DNA of 64,000 nucleotides from Thioalkalivibrio sp. ALE31 (lineage in GTDB: Bacteria > Pseudomonadota > Gammaproteobacteria > Ectothiorhodospirales > Ectothiorhodospiraceae), in the NCBI RefSeq assembly GCF_000377405.1, contig NZ_KB905020.1, forward strand, positions 496,001-560,000, in the 5' to 3' direction. The notes beneath the pieces were generated by a model. The model was not told the origin of the DNA. It ran no database searches and saw only the letters and a program-made list of their open reading frames with translations. The translations under genes were made by a program, and so were the position numbers. Positions 11,501 through 17,789 of this stretch are shown in pieces; the first letter of the stretch is position 1, and every line of letters begins with the position of its first letter.

Positions 11501-11906
11501 ATGCCGCACGTTGCAGGTCCTCGCGGGCCTGCGTCTCGGCGGCCGCCACCTGCCACTGCCAGGCGCCCAGCCCCACCGCCGCGGTCGACCCGATCACCGC
11601 GGCCGCCAGGGCCAACCAGGGCCAGTAGCCGAAGCGCCCGAGTGCCTGACGGGACCCCACCACCGGTGCCTCCGGGTTCGAGGCCGGCAGCCAGCGCATC
11701 GCCGCGTACAGCAATACGCCAGAGACCAGCACAAACCCGATCCCCTTGCCCAGGTTCGCGCGGGTCAATGCGTCAGGCACGTCCGCGCCGGCCCACCACG
11801 CCAGCGCCACATCGGACAGCGCAATCCACAACACCCCCACCACGACATAGCCCCCGGCGATCCAGCCGGCCGCGAAACGACGGGTCCTGTGGCGGGCGTC
11901 CGTCAT
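8586..11906 (-). CDS. Membrane PAS-PAS-GGDEF-EAL c-di-GMP protein, probably a phosphodiesterase
   Basis: This protein of about 1106 residues has two N-terminal membrane helices (about 10-32 and 53-70), a third near 94-118, a periplasmic sensor-like region to about 380, and another helix near 383-405. Then come two PAS domains (about 425-540 and 550-665), GGDEF (about 670-830) and EAL (about 860-1100). The GGDEF signature reads ASDEF (about 752-756), so cyclase activity is doubtful, although an RxxD inhibitory-site motif (RGTD) just before it is kept. The EAL domain is intact: EALLRW (Glu about 881), DDFGTGYSS and AEGVE are present. It should degrade c-di-GMP, perhaps gated by GTP or c-di-GMP binding in GGDEF. 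The frame is open to 11981; the ATG at 11906 (MTDARH) was chosen because the extra 25 codons run through a terminator-like hairpin. Confidence 0.88.
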   Translation of the reverse strand: MTDARHRTRRFAAGWIAGGYVVVGVLWIALSDVALAWWAGADVPDALTRANLGKGIGFVLVSGVLLYAAMRWLPASNPEAPVVGSRQALGRFGYWPWLALAAAVIGSTAAVGLGAWQWQVAAAETQAREDLQRAAFLKGGVIDRWLAERTGDAVVLAEARGFNLFAVTALERRSVLALEQVRDRLELMRRAYDYDGVALLDADRQPVIELGRSALDESQMDAVLREVRRSAETSEPILHADPDGRPRISWAVPVRDRARPHDPVVGLVLLSSTVESLHPLLTLTESRNGLDAQAHIVVRGGDQRATIARISAAGGVIIPAPAAFPRLRERILDHPRDAVVIERFDNADSRFFAGVQGLAPAGWDLVLKRDLDGVQVAPRQQAVWAAGATLLVWLVVLAAGGLLWRQQWLRRNLALVRAHADQDRMLGIFFDMPFVGMAISGPGGAGWERVNTCLADMLGYAPDELTAMDWNRLATPEDRGCEAELDAEMRRGERSGYSVVKRLLRRDGRVMVADIDVKCSRTPEGALDRVVATVEDITERREQEERQRLASVVFENTREGVVITDATAHILSVNRAFTQLMGYTQDEVVGRTPKMFQSGRHDQAFYANLFRELQVNGHWQGEIWNRRKNGEIFPELQSITAVHDSQGRLTHYVSVFADISRIKASEAELDFLAHHDPLTELPNRRLLRARLTHGISLMRRRQGHLALLFVDIDRFKDINDSQGHAAGDRLLRLVAERLQVGRRGTDTVARLASDEFAVLVENLGHVDDAALVAENIIREVSYPCDLGNGMEMEVTATVGIAVFPEHAADADTLLQQASTALSQAKMDGRGSYRYYSDEFTRAARERIDLSARLRRAIEQDALEVHYQPQYHVADGRLLGAEALLRWTDPELGPISPGRFIPLAEQTGLIVELGGWVLRRVIEQGHQWRAAGHPPLRLAVNVSALQFQRVPIDQQVGQLLEDFDFPADQLELEITESALMADPSRARRILQRLRERGVHFAIDDFGTGYSSMAQLKRFPVDTLKIDKSFVDGLAEEEGAGNADDRSIARSIVGLGHGLGLSVLAEGVETAEQLAVLRELGCDHYQGYYASRPAPAAEFESLLAAPRA

Positions 11907-11943
11907 CGACCGCCCGCGCACGCCCAAACGGCAGACGCAAAAA

Positions 11944-11977
11944 GGCGCCGTGCCCCGTTTCCGGTCCGCACGGCGCC
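11944..11977 (-). terminator. Intrinsic terminator, minus strand
   Basis: A ten-base GC-rich stem, GGCGCCGTGC at 11944-11953, pairs with GCACGGCGCC at 11968-11977. Read on the minus strand it is followed by a run of five T at 11939-11943. It would stop minus-strand transcripts arriving from the DUF302 gene and the inverted-repeat element before the GGDEF-EAL gene. Confidence 0.7.
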
Positions 11978-12130
11978 CCAAAGGCCGGGTTCAATGGTTG
12001 TCACGTCGTCAGTCGACACTGCCAAAGGCATTCGCACCCGCAAAGAGGTCTCCGTCCAAATCCGTTGTCACCGGCATACCGATGTACTACCCGGCCCGAA
12101 CAGCATGGGACCCGCCGAAGCGGGCCCCTA

Positions 12131-12412
12131 GGGAGACGCTGACTTAATCGCACGTTCGCGCTCGAGTCGCTTTTGCGTGCGAACAAGGCGCGGTGACTGC
12201 GGTGCAGTCATTCTGCACAAAGGAGCCGCAACGCCGTTCCCGCGCGAAAGCGGCCGAGCCCCTGCTTTCAATCGCTTGTGGGGTTGGTGCCCCCTGTTCC
12301 CCGATCCTGCGTTGCGCCGCTTGCGGGTAGAACCACTACCCGCTACACGACGCGCCTTGTCTCGGAAAACAGGGGGCACCAACGCGGACGTGCGATTAAA
12401 TCAGCGTCTCCC
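12131..12412. mobile_element. 282-bp MITE-like inverted-repeat element, copy 1
   Basis: This non-coding element is exactly 282 bp, the same length as the copy at 56635-56916. The ends are inverted repeats of about 25 bp with one mismatch, beginning GGGAGACGCTGA. Inside are further dyads: GCGGGTAG with CTACCCGC, GACTGC with GCAGTC, and a longer pair GTTGGTGCCCCCTG with CAGGGGGCACCAAC. The two full copies differ in the end repeats and in this inner pair, but each difference is matched on the opposite arm. No convincing protein is encoded, so mobility would need an enzyme from elsewhere. The flanks show TA on the left only. A structured RNA or single-stranded DNA role is possible. Confidence 0.8.
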
Positions 12413-12417
12413 TCGTA

Positions 12418-12439
12418 CCGGTTCTCGCCCGAGAACCGG
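12418..12439. terminator. Hairpin downstream of the DUF302 gene
   Basis: A perfect ten-base stem (CCGGTTCTCG and CGAGAACCGG) with a two-base gap lies 30 bases past the DUF302 stop. A smaller ACAGT-ACCGG-ACTGT dyad lies between it and the stop. There is no T run, so termination is only plausible. Confidence 0.4.
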
Positions 12440-12468
12440 GTTACAGTACCGGACTGTACCGGATTGCG

Positions 12469-12981
12469 TTACTCGGCGACGGTCCGCTCGATGATCGCCT
12501 CGATCTCCTCCGAGGACTTCTCCATCACCTCGGCCACACCTTCCGGCATCATCGGCAGAAAGCCCGGCACGTTCATCCGCGAGATGAACACATCGCCCTG
12601 GCTGTCCTGATAGATACTCACGCGGCAGGGCATGAACGCGGACACCGGACGGAAGGCATCCTCCTCCAGGATCTGCGCGCTGTAGCGCCCGCTGCACACA
12701 TCCAGGATCACCACCGGATCAATCGTGAAACCGCGCTCCGACAGCGTACCGGCCATGTTGTTGCGGCCCAGGATGCTCCACCCCGCCTCGGACGCCTCCT
12801 GTTCAAACGCGGCAAGCGTGGCCGGGAAGGAATGCGGGCTCGGCGTCACCTTCACCATGTCCGGCTGCTCGCCCCCATGACTGCCGGCCTGCACCGCACC
12901 GGCAAAGGCCAGCGCAACCAGCATCGCCAGAAGCGCGAGGAACCGCGCACCATGGCGCGTGGTCATCACATTAGATTGCAT
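12469..12981 (-). CDS. Secreted DUF302 family protein
   Basis: A 170-residue protein with a clear signal peptide (FLALLAMLVALAFAGAVQAG, residues about 14-33) and a DUF302-type body. The body contains HSFPATLAAFEQEASEAGW and ends in a helical segment. DUF302 proteins form a small alpha/beta fold of unknown function; many are periplasmic and occur near redox or sulfur genes in gammaproteobacteria. A single Cys in DVCSG and another in MPCRVSIYQ are present. The ATG at 12981 has AAGGAG eight bases upstream. It is divergent from two small acidic genes, and an FNR-like box lies 112 bases upstream, so anaerobic control is possible. The family assignment is by pattern and is fairly secure. Confidence 0.75.
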   Translation of the reverse strand: MQSNVMTTRHGARFLALLAMLVALAFAGAVQAGSHGGEQPDMVKVTPSPHSFPATLAAFEQEASEAGWSILGRNNMAGTLSERGFTIDPVVILDVCSGRYSAQILEEDAFRPVSAFMPCRVSIYQDSQGDVFISRMNVPGFLPMMPEGVAEVMEKSSEEIEAIIERTVAE

Positions 12982-13092
12982 CTTGATTTCTCCTTTCCCT
13001 ACAAGCGGGAATCGTCGTGATGGTCCGCCTCTTCGTTACGTTGGAGGCAGCACCCAGGGGAATTAGGCTAGCGACAATCGCCTGCACCCGTA

Positions 13093-13106
13093 TTGATGCA
13101 GGTCAA
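13093..13106 (+). promoter_or_regulatory. FNR/Anr-like box
   Basis: TTGATGCAGGTCAA matches the FNR/Anr consensus TTGAT-N4-ATCAA with one mismatch. It lies between the divergent DUF302 gene (start 12981) and the small acidic gene at 13179, about 73 bases before that ATG. This suggests oxygen-responsive control of one or both. Confidence 0.5.
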
Positions 13107-13178
13107 CCAGACACGAATCAGACCCGTTCCAGACGGGTCCCACCGGCGCAGCGTCGCCGCAAACGCAAGGAGATCGAC

Positions 13179-13403
13179 ATGGAAGCCACACTGAAAAACG
13201 GAACGGTCACCCTGAAGATCGACAAGAAGGCCGCCAAGGACATCGCCGAAAACATCACCGAACTCGGCGGCGAAATCAGCAACGGCGCGCGGGCCCTCGG
13301 CTCCGTACTGCAGGAAGGCGTCTACGAACTGGAAAACGAATTCCGCCAGCCCCCGCACGCCTTCGACGAGCACGCCCCCAAACAGCCCTCCATCGAGGAC
13401 TGA
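13179..13403 (+). CDS. Small acidic protein of unknown function (first of a pair)
   Basis: I do not recognise a family. The 74-residue product begins MEATLKNGTVTLKIDKKAAK and ends in a polar tail with PPHAFDEHAPKQPSIED. It has no signal peptide or membrane segment and looks like one helix-rich soluble domain. The ATG has AAGGAG six bases upstream, a strong site, while the longer upstream frame has none. It is followed after 50 bases by a second small acidic gene with the same kind of ribosome site, and an FNR-like box lies upstream. The spacing and order suggest a two-gene operon. Confidence 0.7.
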   Translation: MEATLKNGTVTLKIDKKAAKDIAENITELGGEISNGARALGSVLQEGVYELENEFRQPPHAFDEHAPKQPSIED

Positions 13404-13453
13404 CGCGCCCGCCGCGGCCGCAACAAGCCAAACAAGAATACAAGGAGCACGAC

Positions 13454-13660
13454 ATGCACCTGGAAAAAGCCGAAAACGGCGAACTCGTCATCACCATGCC
13501 CGAGGCCGAAGCCGCCGACGCCCTGGCCACGCTGAAGAAGCGCGCCGACGAACTCGACGAATGCGAGGACCTCACCGAGGCCCTGGAAAACGCCGGCATC
13601 CAGCTCCCCGAACAACCCGACCACATCCGCCACGAATACATGCCTCCCGCCGACCACTAA
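13454..13660 (+). CDS. Small acidic protein of unknown function (second of a pair)
   Basis: A 68-residue very acidic product beginning MHLEKAENGELVITMPEAEA, with a helical middle (ADALATLKKRADELDECEDL) and an end rich in His and Pro. AAGGAG lies six bases before the ATG. The N-terminal pattern (two or three residues, then NG, a hydrophobic strand, then an Ala-rich helix) resembles that of the preceding gene, so the two may be diverged duplicates. No known family is recognised. A REP palindrome begins 15 bases after the stop and may protect or end the transcript. Confidence 0.65.
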   Translation: MHLEKAENGELVITMPEAEAADALATLKKRADELDECEDLTEALENAGIQLPEQPDHIRHEYMPPADH

Positions 13661-13675
13661 CCCGGCGCCTGCCCT

Positions 13676-14100
13676 GTAGGAGCCGCCTTGGCGGCGAAGC
13701 CCCTGCCGGGGCCGGCTTTTGCGGGGCTTGGCCTGCAGGCGGGCTCCTACAGGTGCCAGCCCAGCCCACGATTCCCCCGTGGGAACCTGCTCGCAGGCGA
13801 AGCCCCGCCAGAGTCGGGCACGGGCAGGAGCATTCGCCTACAAGCAGACTCCTGCCGGGGACGGGCCAGGGCATCGGTATTCCCGGCCGCATCTGCCCAC
13901 ACACCTCCGTCTTCCCGGCCGCAGCGGAGCGGAGAACCGGGAAGACAACGTCGAGACCCCCTGTAGGAGCGGCCTCGGCCGCGAAGTCCCCTCCAAAGCC
14001 AGCCCCTCACCCCGGCCGGAGCTTCGCCGCCAAGGCGGCTCCTACAGAGGCCAGCCCAGCCCACTCCCCCCGTGGGAGCCTGCTCGCAGGCGAAGCCCCC
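13676..14100. repeat. Cluster of REP palindromes
   Basis: Between 13661 and 14707 no gene is convincing. This part holds at least four REP units of the family GTAGGAGC-GCC-TTG-GGC-GAAGCCCC. They are an inverted pair at 13676-13750, a single GTGGG unit at 13779-13806, an inverted pair at 13963-14045, and a single at 14072-14100. Each starts with GTAG or GTGG, the tetranucleotide that REP-associated transposases recognise, followed by a GC-rich palindrome. Short open frames here only read through the repeats. The rest of the gap to 14707 has a long hairpin at 14172-14234, one more REP at 14487, and otherwise nothing I can name. Confidence 0.85.
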
Positions 14101-14171
14101 GCCAAAGCCGGAACCTCGACGGCGCACGGATATCTCCACCCGCGCACCGCCAGCAAGGTGCAACCAGACCC

Positions 14172-14234
14172 ATGCCCCAAAAAGAGAAAGAGCCACCCCA
14201 GCATCCGTGCCCGGGCGGCTCTTTCAGGGGGCAT
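14172..14234. other. Long imperfect hairpin in an intergenic region
   Basis: GAAAGAGCC (14186-14194) pairs with GGCTCTTTC (14217-14225). Outside it ATGCCCC (14172-14178) pairs with GGGGCAT just before 14234. No T run follows, so a terminator is not obvious. It could be a processing or structured-RNA site, or the relic of a repeat. Confidence 0.35.
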
Positions 14235-14486
14235 CCCTGTCCCCGCGACAAAAACTAGCACACAAAGTAGAGGATTCCACCCCATCCGCAAAAAAAATGC
14301 CCAACGGTCGTTTTCGCCCCCTCAGCGGTAGCGCCATACCCCACCATCGGACCAAACTCGAGCATTACACGACACCGTCGCATATCCAGCATCCCGGCAC
14401 CATGCTACAGCCCGCTACTCCCGGCTCCCCCAGATCCCGAATAACCGCAACGCCGTTTCCGCGACAACGCCCCCGACAAGCCCCCT

Positions 14487-14518
14487 GTAGGAGCGGCCTC
14501 GGCCGCGAAGCCCCCGCC
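14487..14518 (+). repeat. REP palindrome, single unit
   Basis: GTAGGAGCGGCCTCGGCCGC followed by GAAGCCCC, the common REP core of this window, standing alone. Confidence 0.8.
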
Positions 14519-14707
14519 AAAGCCCGAAAACCACCCGGTCAGGGCAAACACCAAACCACAACCCTTACGCCTCTCCAGCCCGGCCCAGCGAAGATGCCGT
14601 AAGAACCCAGATCTCTCACGCCGGACCGCACCCGACGCCGGAGCCATTCCGGCGAAACCCCGGATAACCACAACGCGGTTCCCGAGATAACCATCGATGC
14701 ACACAAA

Positions 14708-15148
14708 TCAGCCCAGCAATGCCTGTGTCTCCGCGTCCAGCGCACTCCAGTGCTGGCGCAACCGCTCGGCCAGGTCCTCCGCCTCCAGCAGCATCACCGG
14801 CATCGGCAAGTCCGCTGCACGCTCCCGCGCCGCGGACGAGAACCCGCCCAGGTTCACGTACATTCCCCGGTCACCGGCGCCGCGTCCGGTGGCAAAGCGC
14901 TCCAGCTCGACCAGCCCCGTTTCGACCGTTGAATCATTTGCCACACCCACCACCAGCCGCGACACATCGTCACCCCCGCCACCGGCCGGAACCGTCACCC
15001 GCTCCAGCCACGGCCGGTCTTCGTCCTCCGACGCCTCGACCACCACATACCCCATTCCGCGCAACAGCCCCTGCACCAGCCGCATCCGCTCCGATGCCGC
15101 CAGTTGCTCCATCCGCTCAGCCCAGTCATCCATCACCATCTCCCGCAT
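14708..15148 (-). CDS. Mrr/restriction-endonuclease-like protein (tentative)
   Basis: A 146-residue soluble protein. The N-terminal third (ASERMRLVQGLLRGMGYVVVEAS) looks like the start of an Mrr-type restriction domain, where a helix precedes a strand. The C-terminal part (VNLGGFSSAARERAADLP, then VMLLEAEDLAERLRQHW) matches the shape of the Mrr catalytic-domain end, which usually reads GGFT-EA--A followed by a hydrophobic strand and a D-G-E-LA stretch. The expected catalytic D-QAK pattern is not seen, so it may be inactive or not a nuclease. It is alone on the minus strand, between REP repeats and just before a toxin-antitoxin cluster. The start at 15148 has an alternative ATG four codons in. 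Confidence 0.4.
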   Translation of the reverse strand: MREMVMDDWAERMEQLAASERMRLVQGLLRGMGYVVVEASEDEDRPWLERVTVPAGGGGDDVSRLVVGVANDSTVETGLVELERFATGRGAGDRGMYVNLGGFSSAARERAADLPMPVMLLEAEDLAERLRQHWSALDAETQALLG

Positions 15149-15228
15149 CCACCCCTCGACGCTAAGGGAAAGTCCCCACAGAAGCCAGACCCCCGCCCAT
15201 CACGCGCCAAACACTGAACCATCCCCCT

Positions 15229-15260
15229 GTAGGAGCGGCCTCGGCCGCGAAGCCCCCGCC
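15229..15260 (+). repeat. REP palindrome, single unit
   Basis: The same 20-base core as the unit at 14487 (GTAGGAGCGGCCTCGGCCGC), 129 bases before the higBA operator region. Confidence 0.8.
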
Positions 15261-15392
15261 AACGTTCGATAACCACCAACCCCACCTCTTCTATGCCCCG
15301 AAGCCCCATCACCCGGCACAGCACCCGCCTCCTGCGCCGATCGGCAGAACCTCGACCGTATCCCGGCAAGACTCGCCCCAGAACACGGAATG

Positions 15393-15419
15393 GTGTACAC
15401 TGTACGCTTGGGTGGTACA
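15393..15419 (+). promoter_or_regulatory. Putative operator of the higBA-type module
   Basis: The palindrome GTGTACAC (15393-15400) abuts TGTAC-N9-GTACA (15401-15419). Both lie just upstream of the toxin start. Antitoxins of this type bind such dyads and repress their own operon, so this is the likely site. The role is inferred. Confidence 0.45.
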
Positions 15420-15440
15420 GACATAAGGACATGTCTCCAC

Positions 15441-15779
15441 GTGCTCCATGCCATTGAATTCATTGAAACCCCAACGTTCACTCGGCAATTCCAGGCGATC
15501 GCTACAGATGATGACCTGAAAGAACTCCAGAACACGCTGATCGCCCAACCCGACAAAGGCGACCTGATCCAGGGAACAGGCGGCCTACGGAAAGTCCGCA
15601 TCGGGTTGGGCCACCAGGGAAAGCGTGGTGGCGGACGCGTCATCTACTTTCTGGCGAGTGCGCAGATCATCTATCTGATTCTGGCCTATCCGAAGAACGT
15701 GAAAGACAACCTCACCGCCACCGAAAAAGTGGCCCTGAAAGCACTGACTTCACGGCTAAAAGAGGAAACTCCCCAATGA
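15441..15779 (+). CDS. higB: RelE/HigB-family toxin
   Basis: A toxin of the RelE superfamily, expected to cleave mRNA on the ribosome. The 112-residue product starts LHAIEFIETPTFTRQFQAI and contains the conserved GTGGLRKVRIG strand, the GKRGGGRVIYF turn and the AYPKN segment. These are typical of the HigB2/NadS-associated toxins. The open frame begins with an ATG at 15390, but those codons lie over the operator dyads. The GTG at 15441 gives the usual family N-terminus and was chosen, though its ribosome site (AAGGA) is rather far. The antitoxin gene follows with an ATGA overlap, toxin first, as in higBA. Confidence 0.8.
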   Translation: MLHAIEFIETPTFTRQFQAIATDDDLKELQNTLIAQPDKGDLIQGTGGLRKVRIGLGHQGKRGGGRVIYFLASAQIIYLILAYPKNVKDNLTATEKVALKALTSRLKEETPQ

Positions 15780-16060
15780 GCATCTACGACGAACTCCAGA
15801 GCTCACTACAGGAAGCCGTCGCCATCAAGCAGGGCAAGAAAGCACCCAGCCGCGTCACACGCCACGAAGTGGCGGACGTGAAGGCCATTCGCGCCCACTT
15901 GCACGTTTCGCAAGCCGAATTTGCCAAGGCCATGGGAACGAGCGTCGACACCATCAAGAGCTGGGAAGCCAAACGCCGCAACCCCACCGGACTTGCCGCA
16001 AAGGTCCTCGCCACCATCCAGGACAATCCCAGCTTTTACAGCGAAATCGCCGCGCACTGA
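15776..16060 (+). CDS. higA: HigA/NadS-type XRE antitoxin
   Basis: A 94-residue DNA-binding antitoxin. A helix-turn-helix of XRE type spans roughly residues 42-75 (HVSQAEFAKAMGTSVDTIKS, then WEAKRRNPTG). The N-terminal 35 residues are the flexible toxin-neutralising part, followed by a short helical tail. The start overlaps the toxin stop by four bases. It should bind the toxin and repress the operon through the dyads at 15393-15419. Confidence 0.85.
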   Translation: MSIYDELQSSLQEAVAIKQGKKAPSRVTRHEVADVKAIRAHLHVSQAEFAKAMGTSVDTIKSWEAKRRNPTGLAAKVLATIQDNPSFYSEIAAH

Positions 16061-16094
16061 CCCGAGCGAAACGCAAAGAATCTTCGTATCCCCC

Positions 16095-16212
16095 GTAGGA
16101 GGCCAGCCCTCTGGCCGATGGGGCGTCGGGCTGGCGTGGGTGATCGGCCAGAGGGCTGGCCTCCTACATCGAATACCGCCCCCGGTGGGAGCGACTCGCC
16201 CACAAAGCCCCC
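16095..16212. repeat. BIME (inverted REP pair) plus one REP unit
   Basis: GTAGGAGGCCAGCCCTCTGG is followed 33 bases later by its mirror, ending in CCTCCTAC (16095-16167). A degenerate GTGGGAGC unit lies at 16185-16212. This second REP family differs in its core from the GTAGGAGCGGCC family, and with one exception its copies in the window are near-symmetric inverted pairs. It separates the convergent higA and vapC genes. Confidence 0.85.
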
Positions 16213-16235
16213 AACGCGCTACTACACACACCTGA

Positions 16236-16643
16236 TCAATGCGCCGCCACCCAGTTCTCTACCTGCAGCCCGGATACGCGCTCGAATTCACGTCCGTTAT
16301 TCGCGACCAGCACGGCCCCAATGGCCCGAGCATGTGCAGCGATCAAAAGGTCGTTTGCACCAATCGGAGTCCCTACGCCCTCTAGCTCGGCACGAATGTC
16401 ACCGTAATGTTCAGCTGCTTCTTCCGGCCAGTCGCACACCCTCGCGAAAGCCAGAAAGCGCTCCAGTGCGGCCCCGCTGCGTTCCTTCTGATTCGACCGG
16501 CGAACCCCATACCGCAATTCCGCCAGAACGACAGCAGAAAGGCCCACCTCCCCCACTGGCACACCACTCAGGCGTGCGTGCACCTCGGGTGGTCGGCGTT
16601 TCATGATGTAGATGCAGATATTCGTATCCAGCATGTAGCGCAT
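16236..16643 (-). CDS. vapC: VapC-type PIN-domain toxin
   Basis: A 135-residue PIN-domain ribonuclease. The acidic metal-binding residues are in place: Asp6 in YMLDTN, Glu in the AELRYG helix (about 44), and Asp in GANDLLIAAHA (about 97), with further polar residues near NNGREF. Such toxins cut tRNA or rRNA. It follows the vapB gene by three bases on the minus strand, the normal order. The start at 16643 is the only sensible ATG. Confidence 0.92.
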   Translation of the reverse strand: MRYMLDTNICIYIMKRRPPEVHARLSGVPVGEVGLSAVVLAELRYGVRRSNQKERSGAALERFLAFARVCDWPEEAAEHYGDIRAELEGVGTPIGANDLLIAAHARAIGAVLVANNGREFERVSGLQVENWVAAH

Positions 16644-16646
16644 GGC

Positions 16647-16883
16647 TCACAACGCCTCGCGATCCTGCGCCACGCGATCCTCGATCGAATCGGGAAAGTC
16701 ATCCGGAAGGGTCTCTCCAGACCCCTGGAAGTAATCATCCCAGGATCTCGGCTTAGCCCGCAGGATCAACGCATCGCCACGCTTCTCGATAACCACTTCA
16801 TCCGCATCGAACGCAAAACCCTTGGGCAGCCGAACTGCCTGGCTGCGTCCATTCCGGAACAAACTCGCCGTGCGCCGCTTCAT
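16647..16883 (-). CDS. vapB: VapB-type antitoxin (AbrB/SpoVT fold)
   Basis: A 78-residue antitoxin with the swapped-hairpin AbrB fold. MKRRTASLFRNGRSQAVRLP is the DNA-binding part, followed by EVVIEKRGDALIL. The tail (DDYFQGSGETLPDDFPDS) is the part that normally inserts into the VapC active site. The frame is open four codons upstream to a GTG at 16895; the ATG at 16883 fits the family. It lies three bases before vapC. Confidence 0.92.
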   Translation of the reverse strand: MKRRTASLFRNGRSQAVRLPKGFAFDADEVVIEKRGDALILRAKPRSWDDYFQGSGETLPDDFPDSIEDRVAQDREAL

Positions 16884-16961
16884 CGCCAACCCCACATCCT
16901 TTGCATATGCCTAAAGCACATCCTCCGCCCGCTCCCATTCCAAGGCCCCGCTGCCACCCCT

Positions 16962-17080
16962 GTAGGAGGCCAGCCACCTGGCCGATTGTATGTTGGACAG
17001 GCCCCATCGCCCAGGAGGCTGGCCTCCTACAACCAATGCTACCCCCCTGTGGGAGCGGCCTCGGCCGCGAAGCCCCCGCC
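16962..17080. repeat. BIME plus REP unit
   Basis: An inverted pair of the GTAGGAGGCC family (16962-17030) is followed by a GTGGGAGCGGCC unit (17049-17080). It fills the 226-base gap between vapB and the sugar transferase gene. Confidence 0.85.
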
Positions 17081-17109
17081 AAAGCCCGAAAACCACCAAA
17101 GCGCGGAAC

Positions 17110-17661
17110 CTAACCCCGAACCCGATCCCCGGAACCCTTCCCCGTAACCGTCAAAACCAAATACCGGAAATAGCCCGCCAGCGTCAGCGACCCAATCATC
17201 TTCGCATCCACCTCGGCCAGCCTCTCGGGGTCCGACATATCGATCCCGTTCACCTGCGCCAGCCCGGTAATGCCCGGGCGCACCGCAAACACCCCTCGAG
17301 CCTCGCGCGCCGCGATCAACTCCACCTGACTCACCAGACAGGGCCTCGGCCCCACCAGGCTCATCTCCCCCTTCAGCACGTTCCAAAGCTGCGGCAGCTC
17401 ATCCAGCTTCGTCTTGCGCAGAAAGCCCCCCAGCCGCGTCACCGACGAAGACTCCGCCAGATGCGTCGCCACCGACGCCGTATCCGGCCGCATCGTCCGA
17501 AACTTCACCAGCACAAACGGCCGCTGATACCGCCCCACCCGCTCCTGCCGGAACAGCGGCGAACGCGACTCCATCCAGCCCAGCACCCACAACACCGCCA
17601 TCACCGGCGCCGCCACCACCAGCCCCACCAACGCCAGCACCACATCCAGAATCCGAATCAA
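17110..17661 (-). CDS. Initiating undecaprenyl-phosphate sugar transferase (PglC/WcaJ-like)
   Basis: A bacterial sugar transferase of about 183 residues that moves a phospho-sugar from a UDP-sugar to undecaprenyl phosphate, the first step of polysaccharide or glycan assembly. It has the N-terminal membrane hairpin (residues about 1-27), then KFRTM, the [20 protein letters not shown] motif and [12 protein letters not shown]. It is the minimal PglC-size form. The frame can be extended to 17739, but that runs through a BIME. The TTG at 17661 has AGGAGG four bases upstream and was chosen. It is the most distal gene of the glycan locus and is separated from its usual partner, the epimerase at 19597, by an inserted hipBA module. 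Confidence 0.88.
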   Translation of the reverse strand: MIRILDVVLALVGLVVAAPVMAVLWVLGWMESRSPLFRQERVGRYQRPFVLVKFRTMRPDTASVATHLAESSSVTRLGGFLRKTKLDELPQLWNVLKGEMSLVGPRPCLVSQVELIAAREARGVFAVRPGITGLAQVNGIDMSDPERLAEVDAKMIGSLTLAGYFRYLVLTVTGKGSGDRVRG

Positions 17662-17693
17662 AACGCCTCCTAAATCCCAACCAACAACGCCCC

Positions 17694-17761
17694 GTAGGAG
17701 GCCGGCCCCCTGGCCGATTGGACGTTGGACAGGCCCCATCGGCCAGAGGCTGGCCTCCTAC
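17694..17761. repeat. BIME
   Basis: An inverted pair of the GTAGGAGGCC family with a spacer close to that of the copies at 16962 and 19458. It lies between hipA and the sugar transferase and is one of two BIMEs bracketing hipBA. Confidence 0.85.
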
Positions 17762-17789
17762 ACCGAGCGCCGCCCCTGCGGGCCTGGCC

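Noticed and set aside
11907-11981. Twenty-five extra codons before the PAS-GGDEF-EAL protein
   Set aside because: They pass through a terminator-like hairpin and lack a ribosome site.
12177-12494. Small frames within the 282-bp element
   Set aside because: Present in some frames of both copies but not conserved as protein; changes between copies keep base pairing, not amino acids.
13676-14100. Repeat cluster considered as a CRISPR array
   Set aside because: Units are palindromes in both orientations with irregular spacing and no unique spacers of constant length; no cas genes are near. REP elements explain them.
17661-17739. N-terminal extension of the sugar transferase frame
   Set aside because: It translates a BIME; the TTG at 17661 has AGGAGG and gives the family start.
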